64,000 nucleotides of DNA, taken from assembly GCF_000247695.1 (NCBI RefSeq), contig NW_004624783.1, positions 6,516,694-6,580,693 on the forward strand, written 5' to 3'. Position numbers and translations under genes: made by a program. This DNA is from Heterocephalus glaber (lineage: Eukaryota; Chordata; Mammalia; Rodentia; Bathyergidae). The notes under the pieces were generated by a model, which saw nothing but the letters and a program-made list of their open reading frames with translations, had not been told where the DNA came from and did not search any database. The first letter of the stretch is position 1, and every line of letters begins with the position of its first letter. Of this stretch, positions 24,240 to 35,977 are shown in pieces.

Positions 24240-24373
24240 GAATGCTAGAACCAAGGAACCTGGGCCAATTCCGTACACTGAGGAAGCAAGCTGTTACCTA
24301 CTCACTCTCAATGCACAGGTACTTTAGGTAACTTATTCTCTGGCTTCTTGAGTATTAAAAAACATACAAGCAG

Positions 24374-24679
24374 GGCCAAGGATTTAGCTCAGTGGTGCTG
24401 CCACCTGCCTCGAAAGCCCAAGATCCTGAGCTCGATCCCCAGTACAAAAAACAACAACAACAAAAACCAAAACATAGGGTCTGGGATTTAGCTCAGTGGC
24501 ACCGCACCTGTCTTGCAAATGCAACATCCTGAGTTCGATCCCAGGTACCAAAAAAAAGAACTCAGGATACATTTCTGGGCTGGGGATTTAGCTCAGTGGT
24601 TCCATCGCCTGCCTTGAAAGCGCAAGGTCCCGAGTTCGATCCCCAGTACCAAAAAAAAACAAACAAAAAAACAAAAACC
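24374..24679 (+). mobile_element. Trio of ID SINEs: one ID with an ID-spacer-ID unit in its tail
   Basis: Outer TSD AAAACATACAAGCAG (24359-24373, 24680-24694) belongs to the first ID (from 24374). Inside its A-rich tail, 24477-24671 holds ID (24477-24555), a spacer of about 20 bases (GAACTCAGGATACATTTCT) and ID (24576-24671), flanked by CAAAAACCAAAACATA on both sides. Confidence 0.85.
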
Positions 24680-25037
24680 AAAACATACAAGCAGATTAGT
24701 AATGAAAACTGTCAGAAAATCTCAAGCGTAACCATGAGTAGAGAAAGGCCAGCACTAGCAAATGTCTCAAACTTCTCAATTTTCAAGAAATCTCTGGATG
24801 AGAAATGTTTCAAAGCCCCAAGAAGAAGATCCTAGGGCTAATGTGAGAGGCAGGAGAAATGGAAGCAACATAATAGGAAGGAAACTTCCTCAGGGAAAAA
24901 CTCAAGTTAAAAAATGGAACTGGAGTGAAATTAGCTGCTTGTATACAAGTTCTAGTTCAGAGGCAAATCTTAATCTCTCACAGTGTCAATTACCAAGTAT
25001 ACAAAATTTATCATTATATTAATAGAAGAGTTCAAGG

Positions 25038-25868
25038 ATTTTTTTTTTGGTACCGGGGATCAAACTCAGGTCCTTGAGCTTGTGCAGCAGGTGGTGAAAC
25101 CACTGAGCTAAATCCCTGGCCCTGTTCAAGGAATTTTTTTGGTAGAGGTTCATTTTTCAAGTCTATACATTTTGGGGATAGATTTTCAAAAAACTTTTAA
25201 ATGCATAGAGAAAATCTGACTTCACTGAAAAAGATAATTTCCAACATCAGACTTTTATAATGTCTTAGATAAATACTGCTAAAGCCAAATAAACTATTAA
25301 TAAAGGGGAAATTAGCTGTCTGGTAGAGAAAGTGTTAAGTGGTTCCTTTCCAGAATTCAGTACTGTGTCCTCATTACCACTTGGATTAATTACTGGTCCT
25401 AGAGAGTTTTGGAAACCAAAGCTTCTCAATGTGCTTGTTAAGGAAGGGTTGTCTTTAATCCGCAGGGAGACAATCAACAGGATCGGCAAAGGTAAAGCCT
25501 AACTTCTCAGGCTATCTTTTAATTGGCCTGGAATAAGCTTTCCTGGGTGCTCTTATTCTGATTTAGGGCCGTGTGTGGGCCTAAATTGCTCCAGCTTGGT
25601 CAGTAAGCCCACTCCAAACTAGTAGAGCAGAAAACACTACTTTTCCAGCACATAATCAGCAAAGAAAAGGACATCAATTTCATGTCACTGGCAATCAAAG
25701 GTAAAGTTTATGTGGAAACCACAGTTGGTTTTAAAGTAAAAAATTTACTAAAACTCTAAAAAGCCTAATCCAGGGGCTGGGGATGTAGCTCAGTGGTACA
25801 GCACTTCTCTAACACGTGCAAGAGGTCCTGGATTTGATCCCCAGCACAGTACACAAACCCACACACAA
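25038..25868. mobile_element. Young ID (-) and decayed ID (+)
   Basis: 25038-25123 with TSD GTTCAAGGATTTTTT / GTTCAAGGAATTTTTT. An older ID at 25771-25868 reads GGATGTAGCTCAGTGGTACA and ends in (CA)n. Confidence 0.85.
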
Positions 25869-26109
25869 AAGACTTTAACTAACCAAAATGAAGCAGTAAT
25901 TCTTACCATTCTAGGTATCTATCACTTGTTAATTCTTTACTGTCCAACAATTTTTTATCCTTAAACATTCCTGAACGCTCCTCTCTCATTCCCTTTATCT
26001 TTGCTTTGCATGTATTTGAGTTCAGGGATTTTTGAGGTACCTGATATCCATTTAGGTTCAATTACCAAGGACTTTAAAAAGAAACACCTCCTAATTCTAC
26101 TGATACTGC

Positions 26110-26144
26110 ACTTGATCTTAGCTAAAGGGCTGAGAAGCGGTGCC
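26110..26144 (-). pseudogene. U2 snRNA 5'-end fragment
   Basis: On the minus strand, CGCTTCTCAGCCCTTTAGCT followed by AAGATCAAGT matches the start of U2 (with G-to-A and T-to-C changes), continuing as GCAGTATC into the flank. Flanks AATTCTACTGATACTGC (26093-26109) and AATTCCACTGATATTGC (26145-26161) are a 17-base TSD with two mismatches. No A-tail. About 35-40 of roughly 188 U2 bases are present. Confidence 0.85.
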
Positions 26145-26418
26145 AATTCCACTGATATTGCAGAGGTCAGAGAAGGAAGAAGTCAGGTCCCAACAATTTC
26201 TGCATTATGTACCCATGGATTCAACCAACACAGATCAAAAATATTCAGGAAAAGAAATTTCATCTGTATTACACATGTACAGACTTTCTTGTGACAGTCT
26301 AAATAACACTAACAGCAATTTACACAGCATTTACACTGTATTAGGTATTATACGTAGAGGTGATTTACAGCATGAGAATGTGTGTAGATTTCATGTAACT
26401 ACTACACCAGGGACTTAA

Positions 26419-26559
26419 CACATTCTTGCCAGCTTGAACCACCAGTAGTATGTGCATGACTGTCTCATGCCAGCCGATCGAACAGTCATGGATGCACCAC
26501 CGGTGGTTCAGAGGCTCTCAGCAGCGAGACACATGAATTATGGCCCTGGCGTGAATGTG
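26419..26559. mobile_element. Palindromic 141-base MITE flanked by TTAA, piggyBac-like
   Basis: The termini CACATTCTTGCCAG and (reverse complement of the right end) CACATTCACGCCAG are inverted repeats. Both ends are flanked by TTAA (26415-26418, 26560-26563), the piggyBac target. The interior holds a second imperfect palindrome: GAACCACCAGTAGTATGTGC pairs with GCACCACCGGTGGTTC, and TGACTGT with ACAGTCA. No coding capacity. The family name is not assigned. Confidence 0.82.
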
Positions 26560-27247
26560 TTAAACAACTATAAATTTTGGTATCTCCAGAAGGTCCTAGA
26601 ACAAATCCTTCTCAGATACTGAATGGCAATTCTACAATACATTTAAAGAGAACGCAGTGGAAATCAAACCACGTTGAAAAGTTAAGTTTTCTATACCCTA
26701 CAGGAAAATAGGAATGTGGCAAGGAAGGAAAACTGGAAAATTTTTAGACACTGGTACTATTATTTACTTTAAACTTATGTACTTGCAGGTTGACAGACCC
26801 AGTTATACTCAAATAGGTATTTAAAGGGGATTAGAGAGCAAAACCAAAATGGTTTCTTTGTTCACTCTCTGGACTTACTTGTACCACTAATCTCCGTTCA
26901 CAGAGATGATGAAGGTGGCTATCCTACTAGAAGCACTGTTCCCTACAACTGCCAACAGGAACACTGGCTTCTCTCAATCTCATTTTCCCAAAATCACATT
27001 TCCACAGGAAATGTGGGAAGTTGGAAGTCTGGGGGAACAGTTAAGTGCAAATTAGAGTGAGTGAATTTGGAACCAGCCAACGGAAACACTTGCTTGGTGT
27101 CAATGGAATCACACCATGCCCATGCCGGTCAGCCAGTGACACTCATTTAGAGACTTCTTCAGACCCCTCTGTCAGGCCACAAAGTCTGCTTCTTTTCTCA
27201 CACTCCACCAGCCTATCAAAGTGTCACCCTCTGAGTAATCAAAATGC

Positions 27248-28922
27248 CTTTTTTTTTTTTGGTACTGGGGATCAAACTCGGGTCCTTGTGCTTGTGCAGC
27301 AGGCAGTGAAACCACTGAGCTAAATCCCCAGCCTCAAAATGCTTTTAAGGCCCTACTGTCTTTGTGCAGGAGCCTCGGATTGGTCAGTTTCTGTTAGCTT
27401 ATCCTAGTGGTGGTACTCTTTTGTACAAAAATGCCCATTGTACAGACAAAGGCAAAGGCTTCTGTGCTGTCCACCCTCCCCCAGTCCAGTCTTATGCTCA
27501 GGGTAGGAGCCTGATCAACATTCTTCCTTATGGGCCAGAGTGTGCATTTACAGGGATATATGCTGGAAAGGCACAGCTATATCTGACTAATGAAAAATAC
27601 AAGCAGTATCATACTGTACATATTTTACAATTGCTTTTTGTACTCAACATTTTGTCATAGAGATTTTCTCACAGTAGTACAACTATAATAATCACCTTTT
27701 GTCTAACAGCTGCCTAGTATCTATGGTAAAGGTTTTCTGTTTTAATATTCCTCCTCTGGTAAACATTTGTGTTTTTATGTTTTTTTGTGCTTACAAACAG
27801 CAACTGTACGTGCTTCTTTATGCACAAGTGGATTTGGTGATTAAATAGAGGGCGTATGGGGGCCGGGGATTTAGCTCAGTAGTTTCGTTGTCTGCTGCGC
27901 AAGCGCAAGGACCCGAGTTCGATCCCTGGTACCAAAAAAAAAAAAAAACAAAACAGAGGGCATATGCACTCAATATTTCAACAGATACTTCCAGGCTGTC
28001 CTCCAGAAAGACCCCTAATCTCACTCTCACAAGGAGTGTAGGATAATACCTATTTTTTCACACATCACCCTTTTGTAAAAATTACTGAGCATTCTTAGTT
28101 TGGCTCATTTGATATGAGGAAACAGTTTCTTATTTTAATTTCCATAATAGTGAGCTGAGAATATATCTTTACTAGTTTTTTTCCTTTCGGTGAACTAGTT
28201 ATAATGCTTTATTTTTCTAATTATCTTTCTTATTAATTTGAGGGATAATAAATATTAGTATGTTGATATTAATTCATATAAACTGCAAATATTTCTCTAA
28301 TATTCTTATTCCTCAGTATTCCTGGATATACCTCCATTTTTCTGTTTAAAATATTCTACTTCTCTTTGTTGTTGTTTTTTTGGTACCAGGGATCGAACTC
28401 AGGACCTTGCACTTGCAAGGCAGGCACCAGAACCACTGAGCTAAATCCCTGGCCCTTCTCTTTATTTTTTGAGACAGAGTCTTCTCTTTTGAGACAGGTT
28501 GGCCTTGAATTGAATTGTGTAGCCTAGGGTGGCCTCAAACTCATGGTGAACCTCCTGCCTCAGCCTCCTGAGTGCTGGGATTACAGGTATGTGCCACTAT
28601 ACCCAGCCAAAATATTCTATTTCTTACAGCGGATGTGCCTCAGTGAAAGGTCACTTGCCTAGAATGTATGAGGGCCTAGGTTTGATCCCCAGTACTGGAA
28701 AATAAAGTAAGATAAAATAAAACATTCTATTTCCAACCCTATACTGTTATGTATTACCTATATATTATTTAAATCTCATCATGCCTATCCAATGTTTTAT
28801 AATATGTGACATGGCATTGTGTACATGACCCCCCCCCCCTTTTTTTTCGGTACCAGGGATCAAACTTGGATCCTTGTGCTTGCGAGGCAGGCAGTGGAAC
28901 CACTGAGCTAAATCCCTGGCCC
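27248..28922. mobile_element. Four young ID, one decayed ID and one B1
   Basis: 27248-27334 (-; TSD TCAAAATGC). 27859-27945 (+; contains CTGCTGCGCAAGCGCAAGG). 28373-28455 (-; TSD CTTCTCTTT). B1 28461-28609 (-). Old ID 28630-28712 (+). 28831-28922 (-). The sequence between 27540 and 28330 looks like old antisense L1. Confidence 0.88.
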
Positions 28923-29189
28923 CATAAACACTTTTTGATAATTTCAGATAGTAAGAAAAGCCTGCTTTGCATTTAGATTTTGGCACTGCAGCATAAAAAG
29001 GTGGTCTGGAATTATTTTCTACAACAGCGGAAATACAGCTCCTGAGAAGTGTAAATACCATAGCAACCTGGATCCCATCCTCATAGGTTCAGACTTAACT
29101 GGTCCTGGAACTAGGATTTTAAACTCCCAGGTCATTCTACTGGGTGACCAACTTTAAGAACCACTAAACTCAAGTACTTTTCACCTAGC

Positions 29190-29520
29190 TCTTTGTTCTC
29201 TTTTAACGAAATTTTAATTGTGGCAAAATACACATAACGCACAATTTACCACCCTAACAGGTACCACTCCACAGCATTAAGTGCATTTATACTGTAGGAC
29301 TATTGCCAGTGCTATTTCCAGAAATATTTCTTTGTCATCTGGAACAGAAACTCTATACCCATTAAAATGTTAATCTCCCATTTCTACCTCTCCTTAGCCC
29401 CTGGTAACCTCTAGTCTACTCTCTGTCTCTATGATTTGCCATTCTAGATACCTCATATAAGCAGAATCAGACTGTATTTTCCCTCTGTGTTTTGCTTATT
29501 TTACTTAGCATAATGTTTTC
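29190..29520 (-). mobile_element. L1 3' region, antisense
   Basis: Carries TTGTGGCAAAATACACATAA, TGATTTGCCATTCTAGATAC and TTTACTTAGCATAATGTTTT. Confidence 0.75.
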
Positions 29521-30365
29521 TACTCCTCGGGTATAAGAGGCCAGACCTAAGCTTTTTCAAAACAAAACAAAATCCTCAAAGAATGAAAACTAACTGACTA
29601 GAATGTTTTCAAAGTAAAACAGCTCAAGCTTATGAGCAACTTCCTCTTAATGAAGGTTTCTGAAGGCTCCCCCAAAGTGGTGAGGAGTTACTACCCCATT
29701 GCATCATCACACAGAGGGAATAGTAAAGCAACAGATTGCCCCAGTGAGAGTAAGAGGAGAATGGCAAGTTCAAGGAGAACAGGGAAGGAAGGGAGAAGGG
29801 GCAGAGGAGTTGATTTTAGCCAATAGTAAGAGCAGGTAGAGATGATTCTTCTATAATCGTTGCTTGGATCTTTCCTAATACAGATCCCAAGATTTACAAC
29901 CTCCAAGAACAAGAAATCCTACAGAAATCCAGTGTGGTAAAGAGCAGATTGATTTTCCATAAGCACTATCATATCCACTCTAAGGCTCCTCAAGAAACCA
30001 TGTGATTCCTTCAATCCAGAGTGCACCGGAGAGTCAGCGCTGCAAGGGTCACTTGGAAAGGCAGCAGTGCAGGGCCCCTCACACTACCAATGTGCAGTCC
30101 GCATCTCAGCATGACCCCAGAGCTACCCACACTATACTGACTTAGCCCACCATGTGGCCCCAGGATGGAGTGTCACAGAAAATTCTGTTAGCTGGACTTT
30201 CAAAGTCTCTGAAAATGTGACTTCACTGTTTCCTTGTAAATTAATTTTGAGGTTGCAGAACCTATCATAAATAATAATTTCTACTGGTAAGCTTTATCTT
30301 AACCTCCTCCATTTAGGGTGGGCAGAAAGATGGGGGATATAGGTAGGGTTCCAGCCTCTATTCTT
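29521..30365. other. Intron 5 stretch with no recognised feature
   Basis: No exon or repeat recognised. Confidence 0.5.
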
Positions 30366-32390
30366 TGTTTTTTGGGTTTTTTTTTTTTTGAGACAAGGTC
30401 TCTTATGTAGTTCAGGTTGGCCTTGAACTCACTATGTACACCAGGCTGGCCTCCAACTTGCGGTGATCCACCTGCCTCACCCTCCCAAGTGCTGGGTGGT
30501 GTAGGAGTATGTCACCACACCTAGCTTCAGCCACTATTCTTAAAGAGGCCTGAAGTTTTCATTTTATCACTAAAAATACTATAAGGCAGTGATGGCAAAC
30601 CTTTTAGAGCTTTCAATGTTACAAACAGCCCACTGCAGCACTCCTGCCATAGGTTCGCCACTACTGCAATAGAGCTATGTGGTTTTTAATTTTTTTTAGC
30701 CACAAGAAAAGAGGTTACCAGAAGCACAATATATTTATTCATCACAGTAAAAACTGAAGCTTTTCAGGTAAAGCAGCCTACTTACTAATAAAGAATTATA
30801 GGGCCGGGGATTTAGCTCAGTGGTTCCACCGCCTGCCTCGCAAGCGGAAGGTCCTGAGTTCGATCCCTGATACCAAAAAAAAAAAAGAATTATACTTCTG
30901 CAAAATAAAACACAAAACAGAAAAGACAAAAACCAAAGCCAAATAAAATAAAACAATCACAAAAATCCTACAGAGGTGCTTCTAAGTGAACAGAGCAGTT
31001 AGTTCCAACAGAAGTTCAGATACTCTGTTCTGTGTAATTTCTGTCAATGTAAGAGATGATGGGAGCGTTCACACCTGTAATCCCAGCACTCTGGAAGGCT
31101 GAGGCAGGAGAATCACAAGTTTGAGCTCACCATGGGCAATAGGCTACTTAGCAATACCTTGTCAAAAATTTAAAAAGGGCAGGGGCTGTAGCTCAATACA
31201 AAGATTGTGGCTTTAATCCCTAGTACTGCAGGGGAATGAAATTTCAAGATTAGTCTAGTCTGGCCTTGGACTATATAGCTTAGGCTGATCTCAGAGATCC
31301 TCCTGCCTCAGCCTCCTGAATGCTGAGAATAAAGGTGTATACCATCACACCCAGCTTAGCTTTATATTTATAAAATGTAGTACTGCTTCACATGAAGTTG
31401 CTGCTTCAGACCTAATAAGGAAGAAGAGTGTTCCCTCATGAGCAGCAGCATCATTCTTGGTACCGAGTGAACACCTGCTCAGGGCACTTGCACTGAATTC
31501 ACTTTTGCTTTGATCCTTAGGTAATTTACTGACTAGATACTAGTGTTTAGATGAAAAGTGGTTTCAGGTCCTGGGCTGCTGTATCAAAGAGGAGTAAAAA
31601 GTAAAAACTAAGTCCCAGCCCTTAAATTCTACTGGCAATACAGATCACAAACAAGCATAAAAATTAATAAATGAGATCATTTCAGGTAGTGATAAGTGTG
31701 ATCCAGACAATAATAAATAAGACTGTATTAGTGACCTGAGGGAGGAGAAAGCTTCTTTAGATGGGATAATCAAGAAAGGCTTGAGCCGGGGATTTAGCTC
31801 AGTGGTTCTACTGCAAGCGCAAGGTCCCGAGTTCAGAGTTCAATCCCTGGTACAAACAAAACAAAACAAAACAAAACAAAACAAAAGGTTGAGCTGGGAA
31901 TGGTGGCACATATCTGTGAGCCCAAGTACTCAGGAGGCGGAAGTAGGAGGACCAAGGGTTCAACCTGACTATATAGTAAGACACTGTCTCAACTAAACCA
32001 AACCAAAAGGCTGTCTTAGGGACTGTGCAGTCGATCACACAATGATCCAAGAGAACAATGTTTTGGGCAAGGGCAATAGCAAAAGTCAAAGCATGGAGTT
32101 GGGGTGTTTGAGAAAGAGACATTGTGCTATAGCTCAGTGATGGTGTGGAGGGAGATGAGTTTAAAAGAGGCCAGATTATGTTTTGTTTTTGTTTTTTGGT
32201 ACCAGGGATCGAACTGGGGACCTTCTGCTTGGTAGGCAGGTGGTGGAACCACTGAGCTAAATCCCTGGCCCTATGTCTTGTTTTTTTGAGGGTCTTGCTA
32301 AATTCAGGGTGGCCTGGAACTCAAAGTGATCCTCCTGCCTCAGCCTCCCTAGTGCTATGATTACAGGTGTGCGCCACCATGCCCAGGTGG
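30366..32390. mobile_element. B1 and ID cluster
   Basis: B1 30366-30532 (-). ID 30801-30884 (+; TSD AAAGAATTATA). B1-ID dimer 31060-31240 (+). B1 31246-31365 (-). ID 31783-31886 (+), with a shortened middle and a duplicated GAGTTCA. B1 31889-32010 (+). B1 32277-32390 (-; TSD AAGAGGCCAGATTAT) with an ID (32187-32272, -) in its T-run. The 80-base hAT element at 30587-30666 is listed separately. Confidence 0.85.
30587..30666. mobile_element. 80-base hAT-type non-autonomous element
   Basis: It begins CAGTGATGGCAAACC and ends GGTTCGCCACTACTG, inverted termini matching at about 13 of 15 positions with the CAG...CTG ends typical of hAT transposons. The adjacent 8-base flanks CTATAAGG and CAATAGAG agree at only 5 of 8, so the TSD is decayed. 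Internally deleted; no coding capacity. Confidence 0.72.
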
Positions 32391-33009
32391 AAGAGGCCAG
32401 ATTATCTAGGGCATCCAAGGGTCTGAATTTGGTTCTAAAAACAGTGGGACACCATTAGAGTGCCAAGACATTTTTGAAGGGTCTTTATGACAGCTACACA
32501 GCGTGGCCTGCAGCAGAGCATGGGTGTCAGCAGAGAAGACTAGTAATGACACAGTCAACGGGAGTGGTGCTAAGGCTGGGAATAGCATGCTGATGGAGCT
32601 GAGAAAATGGTCAGCTTCTGGTGAATGGAGGGGAAGGGGCAGAAAAAGAGATTACTCCTGTTCTGGTACTTGAGCAACCAGATGAATGGCAGTAACATCA
32701 AGTGACATGCAGAACAAAAGGGAATGAACAGAGTGGGAATGGAGGGCAGGACAACCAGAGGTTCTGTTGTGGCCCTGCTGGCTACTGGACATTTCAGTGG
32801 TTATAAGCTGGGCACAGTGGCAGAGAAAGAACAGGAAGCCTACAAGATGAGGCAACTTGGAGGGGAACTAGGAACAGTAGACAGCTAAGGCCTGGGGTCT
32901 GGGACACACCAACAGTGATCAGGTGAAATGAGCAATGAGAGCCCTAAAAAATACTAAGAAGTGGCAGCCAGTAAAGTAGGAGGATGTTCAGGAGTGTGGG
33001 GTCATGGAG

Positions 33010-33160
33010 ACTGAAAGAAGGAAATGTTTTAAGCTGGGTGTGGTGGTGTACGCCTGTAATCCCAGCACACAGGAGGCTGAGGCAGGAGGATCACTGGAAG
33101 TTCAAGGCCAACCTGAACTACATAGTGAGACCTTGTCTCAAAAAACCAAAAAAAGAAAAA
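33010..33160 (+). mobile_element. B1 SINE
   Basis: AGCTGGGTGTGGTGGTGTAC to ACATAGTGAGACCTTGTCTC; single-unit form. Confidence 0.9.
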
Positions 33161-33842
33161 AGAAATTTTAAGGAAGGATTAACTCACTGAGTTAAATACT
33201 GCTGAAAGACCCAATAAGACAAGGAAAGAAAACTGACAACTGAATTTAGCAAGATAAAAGTATATTAATAAATAAGATGGGAAATATTATAAAAATGTAG
33301 ATTTTGATTAAGCTATTACTTAAACATAAAAGAAACAATCTCAGCAAAATCACTGAGGCACATGATTACCAGGCTAAGCACATTTTGACTTCTCTTCTAG
33401 ATGAAGTGGGTGGCACTGAGGGACTCAGGAGGAAGTCCTTCTGAGCTTTGTGTTCTTACTCCCCTGGGAACAGCATTACTTGGCAATAGAGTGACGGTAT
33501 TCAGTATTTACATGGAAAGAGGGGAAGCTCAGCCCAATAGACTAAAACTTGTCCTACTCGATTGTGATTCATTCTGTCTCCTGTTCAGATCAACCCCAAG
33601 CTCAAAGTTTCTTGATCCAACCCAAAGGCCCCCTGAAAGGAAAGAACAGGCAGCAGAAGGCAGAGCCCGCATGCACACCCTTGGGTGGGAGCACCCCTCT
33701 AGACTGCCCTGCCTTCTCCAGGGCTGCTGCCGCCTCACGTCACACTCCAGCCTGTACCTCCTCTCTGGTCACATCACTGAGCACAGGACTAGAAAAATGA
33801 GCCTCTTGCCTCTGCATCTATGCCTGGTTTCCTGCCCCTTAC

Positions 33843-33983
33843 CTGGGTCATTTTGTCCACAGAGACTGGAATCCCATCGATGGTGAGAGGCGGCAGCTCG
33901 GAGTTAACCTCCTGTGGCGCAGGGGCGTGTTCCGCCAGAGCGGACTCCAAGTCTTCCAGGATCATGCTCTTGTACTTTCGCAC
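33843..33983 (-). CDS. NRF1: NRF1 exon 5: DNA-binding domain (residues 156-202)
   Basis: The exon is 141 bases, phase 0 at both ends, acceptor TTCCCTGCAG, donor GTAAGG. It encodes VRKYKSMILEDLESALAEHA, then PAPQEVNSELPPLTIDGIPV and SVDKMTQ, identical to the mammalian protein as I know it. It lies wholly inside the human-defined DNA-binding region 109-305. A long open frame on the opposite strand here (33820-34119) is an antisense shadow. Confidence 0.97.
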
Positions 33984-35225
33984 CTGCAGGGAATTAAGGG
34001 CAGAAGTAAACAAGCTGCCCAACAACAGGGGAGGACTGGTGCCAGGCAACAGCAGAGTGGGTAGGGCGGGCCTTCCTGAACCACTGCAGAGGCCTGCGAG
34101 CAAACACTCCTGCAACTAGATGGCCCCAAAGATATCATACGGAACAGAATTAAAGAAAAGATGATGGAATTGCAGGTACTGGCAGCAGAAAGAGGTAGTG
34201 GGACACGTTTTATGGAAATACTGCTTCCCAGTTAAACTCATGTTTCCTCATTCAACATAAGCCCATCACCTGCTTGAGATCTACCAGGAATGGCATTCAT
34301 TATTCAGCATTTCCCAGGCCAGGTGATAAACACCTGACTGTGGCAGTTAATTGCCAGAATCATTTTCAAGATCCCTGAGGACTTGTCTGTAAAATTCTAA
34401 GTAACCTGTTTGAAACTGCTGCTCCTTTTCTACAAAGGCAGACTACCACATAGATATGAGATGCACGTGCACAAGTGGTTGAACTGAGAAAAATAAAAAT
34501 AAAAACCAGAGGCATTTATTGTAGATGAGCATCAGAAGTGCTGCTCCCAGTAAGGCCTAGGGCCAGAGAGCCCACAGGTCACATCTTGCTCCCTTCCAGT
34601 GCTCCCTGGCCACACAAGTGAACTTCAAAGCCATGACGCCTCTGCAATGTTAGCCCTGTCCGAACCAGTCAGTGTTGTTCTCTGGGTCCAATCCTTGCCA
34701 CCAAGAGGGAAACATCTACAAAGAGAGACCTGCAGCAGCACAGGCACACAAACGTGCACACATTCTCTTGGGAGCAGGACAGGGAAGCAGACACTGGACC
34801 CTACAACCACCTATAACTGGCTCACTCTCTTAGAAGAAAACACAAGGGGGATAGGGCAGCTCGGGGATAATGAAGAAGCCATGGAATTATGGAAATGTGA
34901 CAAGAAATGGCCTTCAGGACCACTGGCATCACCTCACACTAAAAAGAGAAGAGAAAATGAGGCTTGCTCAGAAGTTCTGAGAATGTTTGAGTCCTGCTAA
35001 GTGGACTAGACTCCCAGTCAAGACATACTTTCTTATTGGAACTCATCGTGAGGATTATGTAAGAAAGTTCCCATATTTTACCCTAAGCATCTGGAAAAGT
35101 AAATATTGTTGGTGTGGTAATACAACTTTTCAGTTAAAAAATTCTCCCAACAGGACTATAACCAAGAGGGCAAAGAAAATACCACAAACTAAAGACCCAT
35201 TATCACTCTACAGATTATTATTATT
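33984..35225. other. Intron 4 start, mostly unique
   Basis: No exon recognised. The frame at 34599-35000 is unsupported by homology. Confidence 0.5.
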
Positions 35226-35977
35226 GTTATTATTATTTTTGATTCTGGGGATTGAACTCAGGACCTTGCACTTGCCAGGGAGGTGCGGCACCACTGAGCT
35301 AAATCCCTGGCCCTCTATAGATTATTTTATCCTGTTTCTAAATATAAAACAGTTTCAATAATTTGCCAACTGGGTGTGGTGGCTTATGGCTGTAATCTCA
35401 GCTACTTGAGAGGCAGAGCCAGGAGGGTTGCAAGTTCAAGGCCTTCCCTGCCAACTTAATGAGACTCTGTTTCAAATAAGTTAATAAAATAAAATTTTAC
35501 ATAGGGCTGGGGCTGTGGTTCTGTGGTCGAACACTTGTCTAGCATGCACAAGATTCTGGGTTTAATCTCTAGCACCCAAGAGATGGTGGGGGAAGGTTTA
35601 TTGTAACATCACTGGTACTGCCACAGCAACTTGCAACTATACAGGGTTACATTTTCTGTTTTCTATATTTCTCTATTCTATGTAGAATTTTTAGGCTACC
35701 AACCCACAGAAGTAGCTGACTCTTAGAAGTCATGGGTTTGGTCTTTGAAATTTAACATAGCAGGTTAAATACTTATATAGTAGGTGTAGGCCTACAGTAA
35801 AAATGAATGTTAAGAATATAAAACATATTTCATTATGCTGGTAATACCTAGCATTCAAAAATGAGGACTCATAAGTTTATTACTACCTTTTTCTTTTTTT
35901 TTGGTATCAGGAATTGAACTCAAGGACCTTGTACCTGCCAGACAAGCACAGCGCCACTGAGCTAAATCCCCAGTCCA
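35226..35977. mobile_element. ID (-), B1-ID dimer (+), ID (-)
   Basis: 35226-35315, flanks CTCTACAGATTATT / CTCTATAGATTATT. Dimer 35366-35595. 35888-35977, TSD TTTATTACTAC. Confidence 0.87.

Noticed and set aside
24374..24694. Regularly spaced repeats suggestive of an array
   Set aside because: They are dispersed SINEs with their own tails and TSDs, not a CRISPR or satellite array.
33401..33886. 161-codon plus-strand frame
   Set aside because: Intronic and partly antisense to NRF1 exon 5; not similar to any protein I recognise.
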